A DNA stretch of 17,409 nucleotides from Eggerthellaceae bacterium (GTDB lineage Bacteria > Actinomycetota > Coriobacteriia > Coriobacteriales > Eggerthellaceae). Under the pieces are notes generated by a model. That model saw nothing but the letters and a program-made list of their open reading frames with translations, did not search any database and was not told the DNA's origin. The stretch spans positions 1 through 17,409 of the forward strand of contig CAADXT010000124.1 in assembly GCA_900753095.1 (NCBI GenBank), read 5' to 3'. Of this stretch, positions 1 through 6,965 are shown in pieces. Every line of letters starts with the position of its first letter. Position 1 is the stretch's first letter. The position numbers and the translations under genes are program-made.

Positions 1-419
1 TAGCCGTGCGGGTCGCCGCCATCGCCCACCACGAAAAGGGAAAGCGGGCGCTTCGACGGCAACGGCTCGCCCTTCGCTTTGCGCGATAGGTACGGCCAGA
101 AGAACGGCTGAAGCCTGTCGAGCACCGCCTTCAGCTGCGAAGGAGCGCCAGCGAAATAGATCGGCGTCACCAGCAGCACCCGCTCGGCGCCGTTGAGCGC
201 GTCGATAAGCTGCGACATATCGTCTTCGATAATGCACTCATCGTTCGTTCTGCAGAACTCGCACCCGTTGCAGCCGGAAACGTCTATACGGCCAACCTCG
301 AACTCGAGCACCTCCGCCTCGGGATGGCTTTGCTCGATGGAGAGCTTCAGCATGCGCACGACACGCGCGCTTTTGCCGTTCAATCGCGGCGACCCGTTGA
401 TCACAACCCACGAGCCCAT
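1..419 (-). CDS. Iron-sulfur flavoprotein-like NAD(P)H-dependent FMN reductase, partial (C-terminus outside window)
   Basis: About 139 residues are visible; the gene runs off the left edge. The N-terminus MGSWVVINGSPRLNGKSARV is the first beta strand and phosphate loop of the flavodoxin-like FMN reductase fold. A cysteine cluster CNGCEFCRTNDEC (spacing CX2CX2CX5C) follows near residue 49; such compact clusters bind a 4Fe-4S centre in iron-sulfur flavoproteins of anaerobes. LVTPIYFAGAPSQLKAVLDR is the usual second FMN-contact region. The likely role is cytoplasmic electron transfer or reduction of small molecules such as quinones; the substrate cannot be told. The ATG (417-419) directly abuts the tatD stop codon (420-422), so the gene is very probably co-transcribed and translationally coupled with tatD. 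The family call is firm, the cluster type is inferred. Confidence 0.85.
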   Translation of the reverse strand, partial: MGSWVVINGSPRLNGKSARVVRMLKLSIEQSHPEAEVLEFEVGRIDVSGCNGCEFCRTNDECIIEDDMSQLIDALNGAERVLLVTPIYFAGAPSQLKAVLDRLQPFFWPYLSRKAKGEPLPSKRPLSLFVVGDGGDPHG

Positions 420-1415
420 TTAAGCCTCCACCAGATAGGCATGATCGAGCTGCCACTGCGTTGGCTCCCTATCGAGCAGGCTCAGCGCATTCTCATACAT
501 TTGGCTCAACAAGGCCTTTTGCTGAGCTTCTGTTTCCGCGCCCAGCACCTCCTGCAGCTTCGCAGCCGTGAAGATAACGTGAGCCGGGCCGCAGTCAACC
601 CCGCGCATAGGCTCGGGGGTCATGTAGGGGCTGTCAGTTTCGGTAAGCAGCAAGTTAGGGGAAACCTTAGGCGCCGCCGCACGCACCTCGTCGGCTTTCT
701 TGAAGGTGATGGGACCGCCGTAGGCGATGTAGCAGCCATGCTGAGCCCAGGGTGCAAGCGCCTTTTCATCCAAGTTGAAGCAATGGAGCAGCACGCCCGC
801 CTCGGGGAAGCCCTCATCCTCCAAAATGGCCAAGCCTTCCTCATGGGCTTCTCGCATATGAAGAATCAGCGGGATACCCGCCTGCTTTGCCAACTGGATT
901 TGCCGGCGAAACACTCCACGTTGCGTGGCACGGGGCGAAAGATCGTAATGATAATCGAGCCCCACCTCACCCAATGCGCATACCCGCGGGTCGGCCAAGC
1001 GGCGCAAAAGGGTGCGTTCCATACGCATGTCCCACAATTTCGCGTTATGAGGATGCACGCCCGTCGCAATGCGCACATGGGGAATGCGCCCTGCATAGGA
1101 AGCAAGCCCAGCCTCTTCAAGCGTGGTCCGGGCGCCCTGCTGCCAAGCTTCCAGGCTTTGGAACGTGGTGTGGTCGTCTTCCGCCGGGTCACACATGGCG
1201 CACACGAAACGCACGTTATAGTATGCGCATCTTGCCAGCTCACCAGCGGGGTTCTTCAGCATCTCAAGATGAGCATGCGTATCGGCAACCGGACCCGCCA
1301 AAACAGGCGCTTCCACTTCACGGTACTTATGGTGCTTGCGCTTCTGAAAAAAGGAAACGCTGAACGCCCCCTCTTCAACGAAGACGGCGTTCAGCGATTG
1401 GGTTCCTTCGGTCAT
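420..1415 (-). CDS. tatD: TatD family metal-dependent hydrolase/DNase
   Basis: 331-residue TIM-barrel metallohydrolase. Visible metal and active-site motifs are DTHAHL (His47, His49), GEVGLDYHYD (Glu150), PLILHMREA (His186), LLHCFN (His211) and LTETDSPYM (Asp261), the full TatD set. TatD proteins are Mg-dependent 3'-5' exonucleases/DNases linked to DNA repair and quality control. The protein carries about 44 residues before the DTHAHL strand, whereas most TatD proteins begin with it; the extension is basic around residues 25-32 and has no recognisable domain. The gene starts 18 bp after metG, the common metG-tatD pairing, and its stop abuts the next gene. The function call is reliable; an internal start cannot be excluded, but there is no methionine just ahead of the barrel. 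Confidence 0.93.
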   Translation of the reverse strand: MTEGTQSLNAVFVEEGAFSVSFFQKRKHHKYREVEAPVLAGPVADTHAHLEMLKNPAGELARCAYYNVRFVCAMCDPAEDDHTTFQSLEAWQQGARTTLEEAGLASYAGRIPHVRIATGVHPHNAKLWDMRMERTLLRRLADPRVCALGEVGLDYHYDLSPRATQRGVFRRQIQLAKQAGIPLILHMREAHEEGLAILEDEGFPEAGVLLHCFNLDEKALAPWAQHGCYIAYGGPITFKKADEVRAAAPKVSPNLLLTETDSPYMTPEPMRGVDCGPAHVIFTAAKLQEVLGAETEAQQKALLSQMYENALSLLDREPTQWQLDHAYLVEA

Positions 1416-1433
1416 GGATAAGGCCGCTTTCGG

Positions 1434-3020
1434 TTACTCGATGGAAAGGTCGATGGCGTCAGCATCCAGGCGCGGATACAGCGGATCGCCCACGGAAACG
1501 GAAGAGCCCGGATCGAGCTGGCCCCAAACCGTAGCCGCCTCGATGTCGATGGTTGCGAAGATGTCGCCCAAGCTCAGGCGGTTGAACACCTCAGCGGAAG
1601 TGTTGGGCGCAAACGGCGCCATGTACAGGGCGATGATGCGGATGGCCTCAAGGGCGTTGTAGATTACCGCAGCCAGCTCGTCGGCGGTTTCCTCGCTCTT
1701 CGCAAGGTTCCAAGGAGCAGATTCCTCAACATAGAGGTTCACGCGGCTGGCAAGCTTCTGCACCGCGGCGGCAGCACCCGTGAAGTCCACTTCGCCCATG
1801 CACTTGTCGTACTCGGCGTACAGCTCATCGGCGATTTCGCGCAGGGGGTTTTCCTCGGCACCGGCAGGAGCAGCGGGAACCTTGCCCTCAAAGTACTTCT
1901 TGGTCATGTTGAACACACGGCTGCAAAGGTTGCCCCAGGTGTTGGCCAGATCGGCGTTGTACACCTGCACCATGCGCTCGATGGAGATGGAGCCGTCGTG
2001 GCCGAACTGGACATCGGAAAGGAAGTAGTAGCGATATGCATCGACGCCGAATGCCTTCACCAGGTCGGCGGGCTTTACCGCGTTACCCTTCGATTTCGAC
2101 ATCTTCTCGCCCTTGGTGAGCAAAAAGCCGTGGCCGAATACCGTGCGAGGGATGGGCAGGCCCGCAGCCATCAGCATTGCCGGCCAAATCACGCAATGGA
2201 AGCGCGTGATGTCCTTGCCCACAAAGTGATACTGCATAGGCCAGCGTTCCTCGAACTCGCCAGCGCGCTCTTCGCTGCCGTAGCCGATGCCGGTGAAGTA
2301 CGCCAGCAACGCATCGGCCCATACGTAGGCAACATGGCCCTCGTCGAAGGGCAGCGGCACGCCCCAGTCGAATGTGGAACGGGAAATGGAGAGGTCTTTA
2401 AGGCCGCTCTTCACGAAGGAAACGATCTCGTTCTTGCGGGTTTCGGGGCGAATGAACTCGGGATGCTCTTCGTAGTACTTCAGCAGGGGCTCTTGGAACT
2501 CGGAAAGCTTGAAGAACCAGTTTTCCTCGCCGCTGGCCTTCTGAACAGGGCGCTTGCAGTCGGGGCATACGAATTCGCCCTCTTCGTTCTTCAGGAGGTC
2601 GCTTTCGTTGTAGTAGGTTTCCTCATGAACACAGTACCAGCCTTCGTACGAACCCTTGTAGCAATAGCCCTTGTCGTACAGGTCTTGCCAGAACTTCTTA
2701 ACCGTTTCGGCATGACGGGGCTCGGTGGTGCGAACGAAATCGGTGTAGGTGATATCGAGCATGTCCCAGCAATCGCGGAAGGCCGGCTCCATGGAGTCGC
2801 ACCAATCCTGAGGCGTCATACCCTTGGAAGCTGCCGTGTCGGCAACCTTCTGGCCGTGCTCGTCCATACCGGTAACGAACGCCACATCGTAGCCGTTCAT
2901 GCGCTGGTAGCGCGCAACCGCATCGGCAGCGATGGTGGTATAGGCGGTACCCAGGTGGGGTGCCGCGTTAACGTAGTAAATAGGAGTGGTGAAGGAATAG
3001 GTTCCCTTGCTCATGCTCAT
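1434..3020 (-). CDS. metG: Methionine--tRNA ligase
   Basis: 528 residues. It charges tRNA-Met with methionine in the cytoplasm using ATP. The class I signatures are present: HLGT at residues 22-25 (HIGH box) and KMSKS at 306-310, followed by KGN. The connective-peptide knuckle has CPDC (Cys152, Cys155) and an upstream Cys130, so a single partial zinc site is likely. The anticodon-binding helical domain fills roughly residues 360-510. The protein ends at DLSIE, without the C-terminal Trbp111-like tRNA-binding domain seen in longer MetRS proteins. The sequence starts MSMSKGTYSF; the first ATG has a purine-rich AAGAAAGAGAG upstream, and the second methionine two codons later is an equally possible start. 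It heads the metG-tatD-flavoprotein operon. Confidence 0.97.
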   Translation of the reverse strand: MSMSKGTYSFTTPIYYVNAAPHLGTAYTTIAADAVARYQRMNGYDVAFVTGMDEHGQKVADTAASKGMTPQDWCDSMEPAFRDCWDMLDITYTDFVRTTEPRHAETVKKFWQDLYDKGYCYKGSYEGWYCVHEETYYNESDLLKNEEGEFVCPDCKRPVQKASGEENWFFKLSEFQEPLLKYYEEHPEFIRPETRKNEIVSFVKSGLKDLSISRSTFDWGVPLPFDEGHVAYVWADALLAYFTGIGYGSEERAGEFEERWPMQYHFVGKDITRFHCVIWPAMLMAAGLPIPRTVFGHGFLLTKGEKMSKSKGNAVKPADLVKAFGVDAYRYYFLSDVQFGHDGSISIERMVQVYNADLANTWGNLCSRVFNMTKKYFEGKVPAAPAGAEENPLREIADELYAEYDKCMGEVDFTGAAAAVQKLASRVNLYVEESAPWNLAKSEETADELAAVIYNALEAIRIIALYMAPFAPNTSAEVFNRLSLGDIFATIDIEAATVWGQLDPGSSVSVGDPLYPRLDADAIDLSIE

Positions 3021-3139
3021 GCTCTCTTTCTTGGCAAGGCAGCTGATGATGCCGCCCGCCGCTTCAGATTACTTGCTTGTTCCTGCGCCTGAACGGCACA
3101 GCGTATAACCAAATAAGTTTAGCACGATGTGCAGATGGC

Positions 3140-3169
3140 AAAAAGCGCCCTGGCGCCTCCGAAAGAGGC
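3140..3169 (-). terminator. Probable intrinsic terminator after the YgjP-like gene
   Basis: Read on the minus strand, a GCCTC/GAGGC stem (3155-3169) is followed by an overlapping alternative stem GCGC-CAGG-GCGC (3145-3156) and a run of five T (3140-3144). It lies 35 bp after the stop of the YgjP-like gene and before metG, so the two genes are probably separate transcripts. Confidence 0.6.
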
Positions 3170-3204
3170 AACTCCTTCGGACGACCCCCGGACGCTTCGA
3201 CGAG

Positions 3205-3768
3205 CTAACGCCGTGGGTTCAGGATGCGCTCGCGTTCTTTCCAATCGGGCATCACTTTGGTCATAAGCGTTTTGAAACCTGGCCCGTGATTCGCCTCGAG
3301 CATATGGCATAGCTCGTGCACCACCACGTACTCCAAGCATTCGGGAGGGTACAGCGCCAAACGGATGTTGATGCACACGCGTCCCGTTTCGGGCTGGCAG
3401 CTGCCCCACCTGCTTTTCATGTTGCGATAGTCGAGCTTCCGCACACGCACACCCAAGATGCGCTCCCACTCGGAAACCAACGGCGGCACGCACGCTTTTA
3501 CCACCGCGCGCCACTGCTCTATCTCCTGCTTGCTGGCCCGCTCGGCTTGTGCCGTGGGCGAATCCGCCAGCAGGCGTTGCTGCTGACGCACCCATTCCGC
3601 CTTCGACGAAACGAACGAGCGAATGCGCGCCTGGCTGGTGCCGTACGGCGCCGAAAGCGTGACCTCGCCTGTGGGCTTCACGTGCAAGCGGATGCTCTTC
3701 ATGCGCTTGAGCGTAACGTGAACGGCAATGTCATCCACTTGCAAGATGTAGGTAGAGGAATTCGGCAT
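3205..3768 (-). CDS. YgjP/DUF45 family (M48-like) zinc metallopeptidase-like protein
   Basis: 187 residues. The C-terminal half has HELCHMLEANHGPGF: an HExxH zinc-binding helix (His151, Glu152, His155) and a third ligand His161, the arrangement of the DUF45/YgjP and SprT-like gluzincin families. SRWGSC (residues 119-124) is another conserved DUF45 signature. The N-terminal 60 residues form the usual beta-rich DUF45 region (RLHVKPTGEVTLSAPYG). Family members are soluble predicted metal-dependent hydrolases; the substrate is not established. Start: ATG with GGGAG 5 bp upstream. A structured repeat (3795-3911) sits just upstream and a terminator follows, so it is probably a single-gene unit between the metal ATPase and metG. 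No active-site residue appears missing. Confidence 0.88.
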   Translation of the reverse strand: MPNSSTYILQVDDIAVHVTLKRMKSIRLHVKPTGEVTLSAPYGTSQARIRSFVSSKAEWVRQQQRLLADSPTAQAERASKQEIEQWRAVVKACVPPLVSEWERILGVRVRKLDYRNMKSRWGSCQPETGRVCINIRLALYPPECLEYVVVHELCHMLEANHGPGFKTLMTKVMPDWKERERILNPRR

Positions 3769-3794
3769 CTATCTCCCGCCCTAGGTCCATTAAT

Positions 3795-3911
3795 AACAGC
3801 GAGCGAGCCCCTGGCGAGTGCAGATGAGGTGAGAGCGGGCGCCAGGCGTGCTTCGCACGTCCAGCTCGCTTGGAACCTCAGCTGTGCCGTCAGGGGCCCA
3901 CGCAGCGTCAT
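3795..3911. repeat. Structured intergenic repeat, copy A
   Basis: 117 bp in the gap between the ATPase and YgjP-like genes. It is the counterpart of copy B at 5958-6073. Shared blocks on the plus strand are AACAGCGAGCGAG at the left end, GAGTGCAGATG, CTCAGCTGTGCC and CAGCGTCAT at the right end. The blocks surround a basal stem (3805-3815 with 3889-3899) and a non-conserved inner hairpin whose core is CGTGC-TTC-GCACG. The strand of action is unknown. Confidence 0.8.
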
Positions 3912-3929
3912 AGCGCCTCTTGGGAAGGC

Positions 3930-3952
3930 TCCGCTAATCGTAGATTAGCGGA
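3930..3952 (-). terminator. Hairpin overlapping the ATPase stop codon, possible terminator
   Basis: A perfect 10-bp stem (3930-3939 with 3943-3952) with a 3-nt loop. The ATPase stop codon (3945-3947) lies inside the stem. No T-run follows on the minus strand, so it may act as a 3'-end stabiliser or a weak terminator rather than a canonical one. Confidence 0.4.
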
Positions 3953-5867
3953 ATCGATCAACCCTCATGCACCTCATGGCATTCAAGATGGCGAGGATCG
4001 CCACACCCACATCAGCGAACACGGCCAGCCACATGGTGGCAATACCCACCGCGGCCAGGGCCAGCACCACAAACTTCACGCCCAAGGCGAAGATGATGTT
4101 CTGCCAGACGATGCGCATGGTTTTACGTGCAATGGCAATAGCGGAAGAGATCTTCGAGGGCTTGTCGTCCATCAGCACCACGTCGGCTGCCTCGATTGCG
4201 GCATCGGAGCCCATAGCGCCCATAGCGATGCCGATGTCGGCGCGGGTGAGCACGGGCGCATCGTTGATGCCGTCGCCCACGAAGGCGAGCTTGCCCTTTT
4301 CGGACGTAGAGCCAAGCAAGCGCTCCACCTGGTTAACCTTGTCTTCCGGCAGAAGCTGCCCGTGGTATTCGTCGAGCCCGAGCTTTTCAGCCACGGCTTG
4401 GGCAACTTCCGTGCGGTCACCCGTGAGCATCACCGTCTTCTTCACGCCGGCTTCATGCAAGCGCTTGATGCACTCGGCGGCATCCTCTTTAACCACATCG
4501 GCGATGATGATGTGGCCGGCATATTTGCCGTCGATGGATACGTGCAGGATGGTGCCCGTAAGCTCGCAGTCGTGGTAGGCCACGCCTTCCTCGCGCATGA
4601 GCTTGTCGTTGCCAACCAGCACCACGTGCTCGTCCACCACAGCGCGCACACCATGGCCGCCTTCCTCGCGCACGTCGGCGATGCGCTTCTGGTCGATCTC
4701 GCCGGTAAAGGCTTCTTTCACCGACACCGCAATAGGATGGTCGGAATATGCCTCGGCGTGCGCCGCGATGGAGAGGATAAGGTCAGGGTCAACCTCGGCA
4801 GCTGCGTCGGGATGCACGGCAACCACGTTGAAGCTGCCGTTGGTGAGAGTGCCTGTTTTGTCGAATACCACGGTTTCGGTGTGGGCAAGCGCCTCCAAGT
4901 AGTTGCCGCCCTTAACCAGAATGCCTAAACGAGAGGCGCCGCCGATGCCTCCGAAGAACGAAAGCGGCACGGAGATAACCAACGCGCACGGGCACGAAAC
5001 AACCAGGAAGGTAAGGCCGCGCTCAACCCAGTCGGCCCAGCTTTGCCCAAGCAGCAACGGGGGCAACACCGCCAACGCAAGCGCGCCGATGGTGACGATG
5101 GGCGTGTAGTAGCGCGCGAAACGCGTGATGAAGTTCTCGGTTTGGGCCTTCTTCTCGCTGGCGCTTTCCACCAGCTCCAGAATGCGGGAAACGGTTGACT
5201 GCTCGAAGGGCTTGGACACCTTCACGGTGATCTTGCCCGTCATGTTAACGCAGCCGGAAATCACCTCGGCGCCCTCTTCCACATGGCGCGGCACCGATTC
5301 GCCCGTAAGCGCTGCCGTGTCGAGCTGCGTCGAGCCCTCGACGATGATGCCATCAAGCGGCACGCGCTCGCCGGGCTTCACCACGATCTTGTCGCCTACG
5401 CCGATCTCGTACGGGTCTACCTGCACCAGATCCCCGTCGCGCATGATGTTGGCGTAATCGGGCGCAATGTCCATCATGTCAGCGATGCTTTGACGCGACT
5501 TGCCCACCGCATAGCTCTGAAACAGCTCGCCCACCTGGTAGAACAGCATCACCGCTGCACCCTCGGCCATGTGCGGCTGCGAGTCGGGGAACAGCACCAA
5601 AGCAAAAGCGCCCACCGTGGCGATGGTCATGAGGAAGTTCTCATCGAACACCTGGCCGTTAACGATGTTGCGCACCGCTTTGTACAGCACATCGTAGCCT
5701 GCGATAAGAAACGGGATGAGGTACAAAGCGAACTCAAGGTACAGCGCGTTCGTTTCGCCGCCAACATACTGCGCAAGCGGGAGAAATTCCGTTGCCGCAA
5801 ATACCGCAGCAAAGATAACGAGCGCCGTGACGATACGGTTGCGCGTCCTTTTCTGCTTCTTGTTCAT
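3945..5867 (-). CDS. P1B-2 type heavy-metal (Zn/Cd/Pb) translocating P-type ATPase
   Basis: 640-residue membrane pump of the ZntA/CadA type that exports divalent soft metals using ATP. Visible motifs: actuator TGES (188-191), transmembrane metal site SCPCALV (Cys292, Cys294), phosphorylation site DKTGTLT (Asp336), the SDHP dipeptide of the nucleotide domain (His377-Pro378), TGD (482-484) and hinge GDGINDAP (531-538). Lys598 in the GVKFVV helix and Asp619 in FADVG match the conserved Lys and Asp of the Zn/Cd/Pb subgroup rather than copper pumps. The N-terminus is short and lacks an HMA domain; a separate HMA protein is encoded upstream. Predicted helices surround residues 11-30, 42-68, 78-93, 255-275, 283-305, 588-610 and 612-631. 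The SD (GAAGG) sits in a small GAAGG-GAT-CCTTC hairpin next to the ATG. The gene name zntA or cadA cannot be decided from sequence. Confidence 0.94.
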   Translation of the reverse strand: MNKKQKRTRNRIVTALVIFAAVFAATEFLPLAQYVGGETNALYLEFALYLIPFLIAGYDVLYKAVRNIVNGQVFDENFLMTIATVGAFALVLFPDSQPHMAEGAAVMLFYQVGELFQSYAVGKSRQSIADMMDIAPDYANIMRDGDLVQVDPYEIGVGDKIVVKPGERVPLDGIIVEGSTQLDTAALTGESVPRHVEEGAEVISGCVNMTGKITVKVSKPFEQSTVSRILELVESASEKKAQTENFITRFARYYTPIVTIGALALAVLPPLLLGQSWADWVERGLTFLVVSCPCALVISVPLSFFGGIGGASRLGILVKGGNYLEALAHTETVVFDKTGTLTNGSFNVVAVHPDAAAEVDPDLILSIAAHAEAYSDHPIAVSVKEAFTGEIDQKRIADVREEGGHGVRAVVDEHVVLVGNDKLMREEGVAYHDCELTGTILHVSIDGKYAGHIIIADVVKEDAAECIKRLHEAGVKKTVMLTGDRTEVAQAVAEKLGLDEYHGQLLPEDKVNQVERLLGSTSEKGKLAFVGDGINDAPVLTRADIGIAMGAMGSDAAIEAADVVLMDDKPSKISSAIAIARKTMRIVWQNIIFALGVKFVVLALAAVGIATMWLAVFADVGVAILAILNAMRCMRVDRFR

Positions 5868-5930
5868 GAAGGATCCCTTCGTAGCGTATACGGGTGCATC
5901 AGGCCCTGGTAGGACGGATGCACCGCGTTC

Positions 5931-5959
5931 ATTTTAGAAACTCATAGAATTGGCAACAA
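5931..5959 (-). promoter_or_regulatory. Possible promoter for the ATPase gene
   Basis: On the minus strand a TAAAAT -10 hexamer (5931-5936) is spaced 17 bp from a weak TTGTTG -35 (5954-5959). It would give the ATPase a start site separate from arsR. The -35 overlaps the edge of repeat copy B by two bases. Only the -10 is a good match. Confidence 0.25.
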
Positions 5960-6073
5960 CAGCGAGCGAGGCGCTGATGAGTGCAGATGGGCTGAAAGAG
6001 GAAGGGGCTGGCCTTCGTGCCGCCCCGACCGATTAAAGCTCAGCTGTGCCATCAGCGCCTCGCACAGCGTCAT
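5958..6073. repeat. Structured intergenic repeat, copy B
   Basis: 116 bp between the HMA gene and the ATPase gene, with the same end blocks and internal blocks as copy A (3795-3911). The basal stem is a perfect 13 bp (5966-5978 with 6051-6063). Where its bases differ from copy A, both sides of the stem change together. The inner hairpin is unrelated in sequence to copy A (GGGGC...GCCCC core). Confidence 0.8.
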
Positions 6074-6090
6074 CACGCTTCCCCGAGAAC

Positions 6091-6116
6091 GTGCGTTAGC
6101 TGACAAGCTAACGCAC
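6091..6116 (-). terminator. Hairpin overlapping the HMA stop codon
   Basis: A perfect 11-bp stem (6091-6101 with 6106-6116) with a 4-nt loop; the stop codon of the HMA gene (6108-6110) lies inside it. It occupies the same place relative to repeat copy B as the 3930-3952 hairpin does to copy A. There is no T-tract, so read-through into the ATPase gene is plausible and a role in mRNA processing or stability is possible. Confidence 0.4.
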
Positions 6117-6326
6117 AATGACCATGTCGGGCTCGATCTTCTTGCAGATCTTCTGCGCCTCGTCGAGAATGGCGTCCAGCTTTTCGGGCTCGGCGTCGAT
6201 TACCAGCTTTTGGGTCATGAAGCTCATCGATGCGGAGTTCACGCCGTCGAGCTTCTTGATGGCGTCTTCCATCTTTGCGGCGCAGTTGGCGCAATCCAGA
6301 TCCTGAAGCTTGAATACCTTACGCAT
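6108..6326 (-). CDS. Free-standing HMA heavy-metal-associated domain protein
   Basis: 72 residues, a complete ferredoxin-like HMA domain and nothing else. The metal loop is LDCANCAAKME (Cys12, Cys15). An Asp directly before the first Cys, as in the GMDCAAC loop of ZntA, is typical of zinc/cadmium/lead HMA domains, while copper ones usually carry MxCxxC. It lies between the arsR gene and the P1B-2 ATPase, which itself lacks this domain, so it most likely serves as a soluble metal-binding subunit or chaperone for the pump. An AGGAA-type SD precedes the ATG. The domain call is firm; the metal and the interaction are inferred. Confidence 0.9.
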   Translation of the reverse strand: MRKVFKLQDLDCANCAAKMEDAIKKLDGVNSASMSFMTQKLVIDAEPEKLDAILDEAQKICKKIEPDMVIVR

Positions 6327-6425
6327 GGGGAGTTCCTTTCCTCTTGGTTTGCCTGAAATGATCAGCGAGCCGTGCTCGCACCGTTACCTCTTCCTTCTGC
6401 CGGGCTTTGCTTCCCTGCCGGGCGC

Positions 6426-6821
6426 TTACTCGCAGATGTGGGTCATGCCCTGGGCCAGCATGGTGTGCACATAATCGTCGGAAAGCGAGTAGATGACGTT
6501 CTTGCCATCGCGCTTTGCGCGCACCAGGCGGCTTTGCTTCAGCGTGCGCAGCTGGTGCGATACGGCGCTTTGCGTTGCGCCGATTTCCTCGGCCAAGTCG
6601 GCCACGCATTGATCCTTCGCCATCAGGGCATACAGGATCTTGATGCGCGTGGTGTCGCCGAATACCTTGAACAGGTCGGCCAAGTCGTACAGGAGCTCTT
6701 CGTCGGGCATCATGTCGATGGCATCGTCAACAACACCGCAACCGCAATTGCAGGCATGCTCCGTTTCGGAAGAGCTTGCAGGCTGAGTGGATGCTGCGGT
6801 ATCCCTGTTCTCTTCGGCCAT
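6426..6821 (-). CDS. ArsR/SmtB family metal-responsive repressor
   Basis: 131 residues from the chosen start; 100 bp upstream of the HMA gene. The core LFKVFGDTTRIKILYAL ... ATQSAVSHQLRTLKQSRLVRAKRDGK is the winged helix-turn-helix of ArsR/SmtB repressors. Potential metal ligands: an N-terminal CNCGC (Cys24, Cys26, Cys28) plus Cys72 in the alpha-3 DQCVADL, resembling the alpha-3N site of CadC-like sensors; and a C-terminal DDYVHT...HICE with Asp115, His128 and Glu131 in SmtB alpha-5 spacing, but Tyr117 where SmtB has His106. It probably represses its own operon until Zn, Cd or Pb binds. I chose the methionine at 6821, with GAAAGG 7 bp upstream, over the ATG at 6839, which lacks an SD and lies in the operator. 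Confidence 0.92.
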   Translation of the reverse strand: MAEENRDTAASTQPASSSETEHACNCGCGVVDDAIDMMPDEELLYDLADLFKVFGDTTRIKILYALMAKDQCVADLAEEIGATQSAVSHQLRTLKQSRLVRAKRDGKNVIYSLSDDYVHTMLAQGMTHICE

Positions 6822-6836
6822 CTTGAAACCTTTCTT

Positions 6837-6858
6837 CATGTGAACAACTGTTTATATG
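6837..6858 (-). promoter_or_regulatory. Palindromic ArsR/SmtB-type operator
   Basis: An imperfect 10-2-10 inverted repeat, CATGTGAACA-AC-TGTTTATATG, with 8 of 10 pairs matched. It resembles the known SmtB/ZiaR operators built on ATATGAACA...TGTTCATAT. It spans the expected transcription start and part of the -10 of the arsR promoter, which fits autorepression. Confidence 0.75.
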
Positions 6859-6884
6859 ATAAACCGTGAGAATTGACGCGTAAA
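6856..6884 (-). promoter_or_regulatory. Putative arsR promoter
   Basis: Minus strand: -35 TTTACG (6879-6884), 17-bp spacer, -10 TATCAT (6856-6861). The -10 overlaps the operator palindrome. Confidence 0.5.
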
Positions 6885-6965
6885 GGCTTTCAGCTAGAAA
6901 AAATCAACGGAAGCAGTTAAACGGCGGACAGAAAAGGGGCCAGAACCAAAGAACGCACCCTCTGC

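Noticed and set aside
324..1421. 365-codon plus-strand ORF antisense to tatD
   Set aside because: It mirrors the tatD reading frame in GC-rich sequence; composition rich in His, Arg and Gln, no recognisable domain and no SD.
1998..3092. 364-codon plus-strand ORF antisense to metG
   Set aside because: Shadow of an unambiguous MetRS gene; no protein motifs.
3128..3138. Third copy of the structured repeat, based on GTGCAGATG
   Set aside because: Only one short block matches; no basal stem or other conserved blocks around it. The same holds for a similar string near 10750 on the minus strand.
3870..4928. 352-codon plus-strand ORF over the ATPase and repeat copy A
   Set aside because: Histidine-rich shadow of the ATPase frame without domain or SD.
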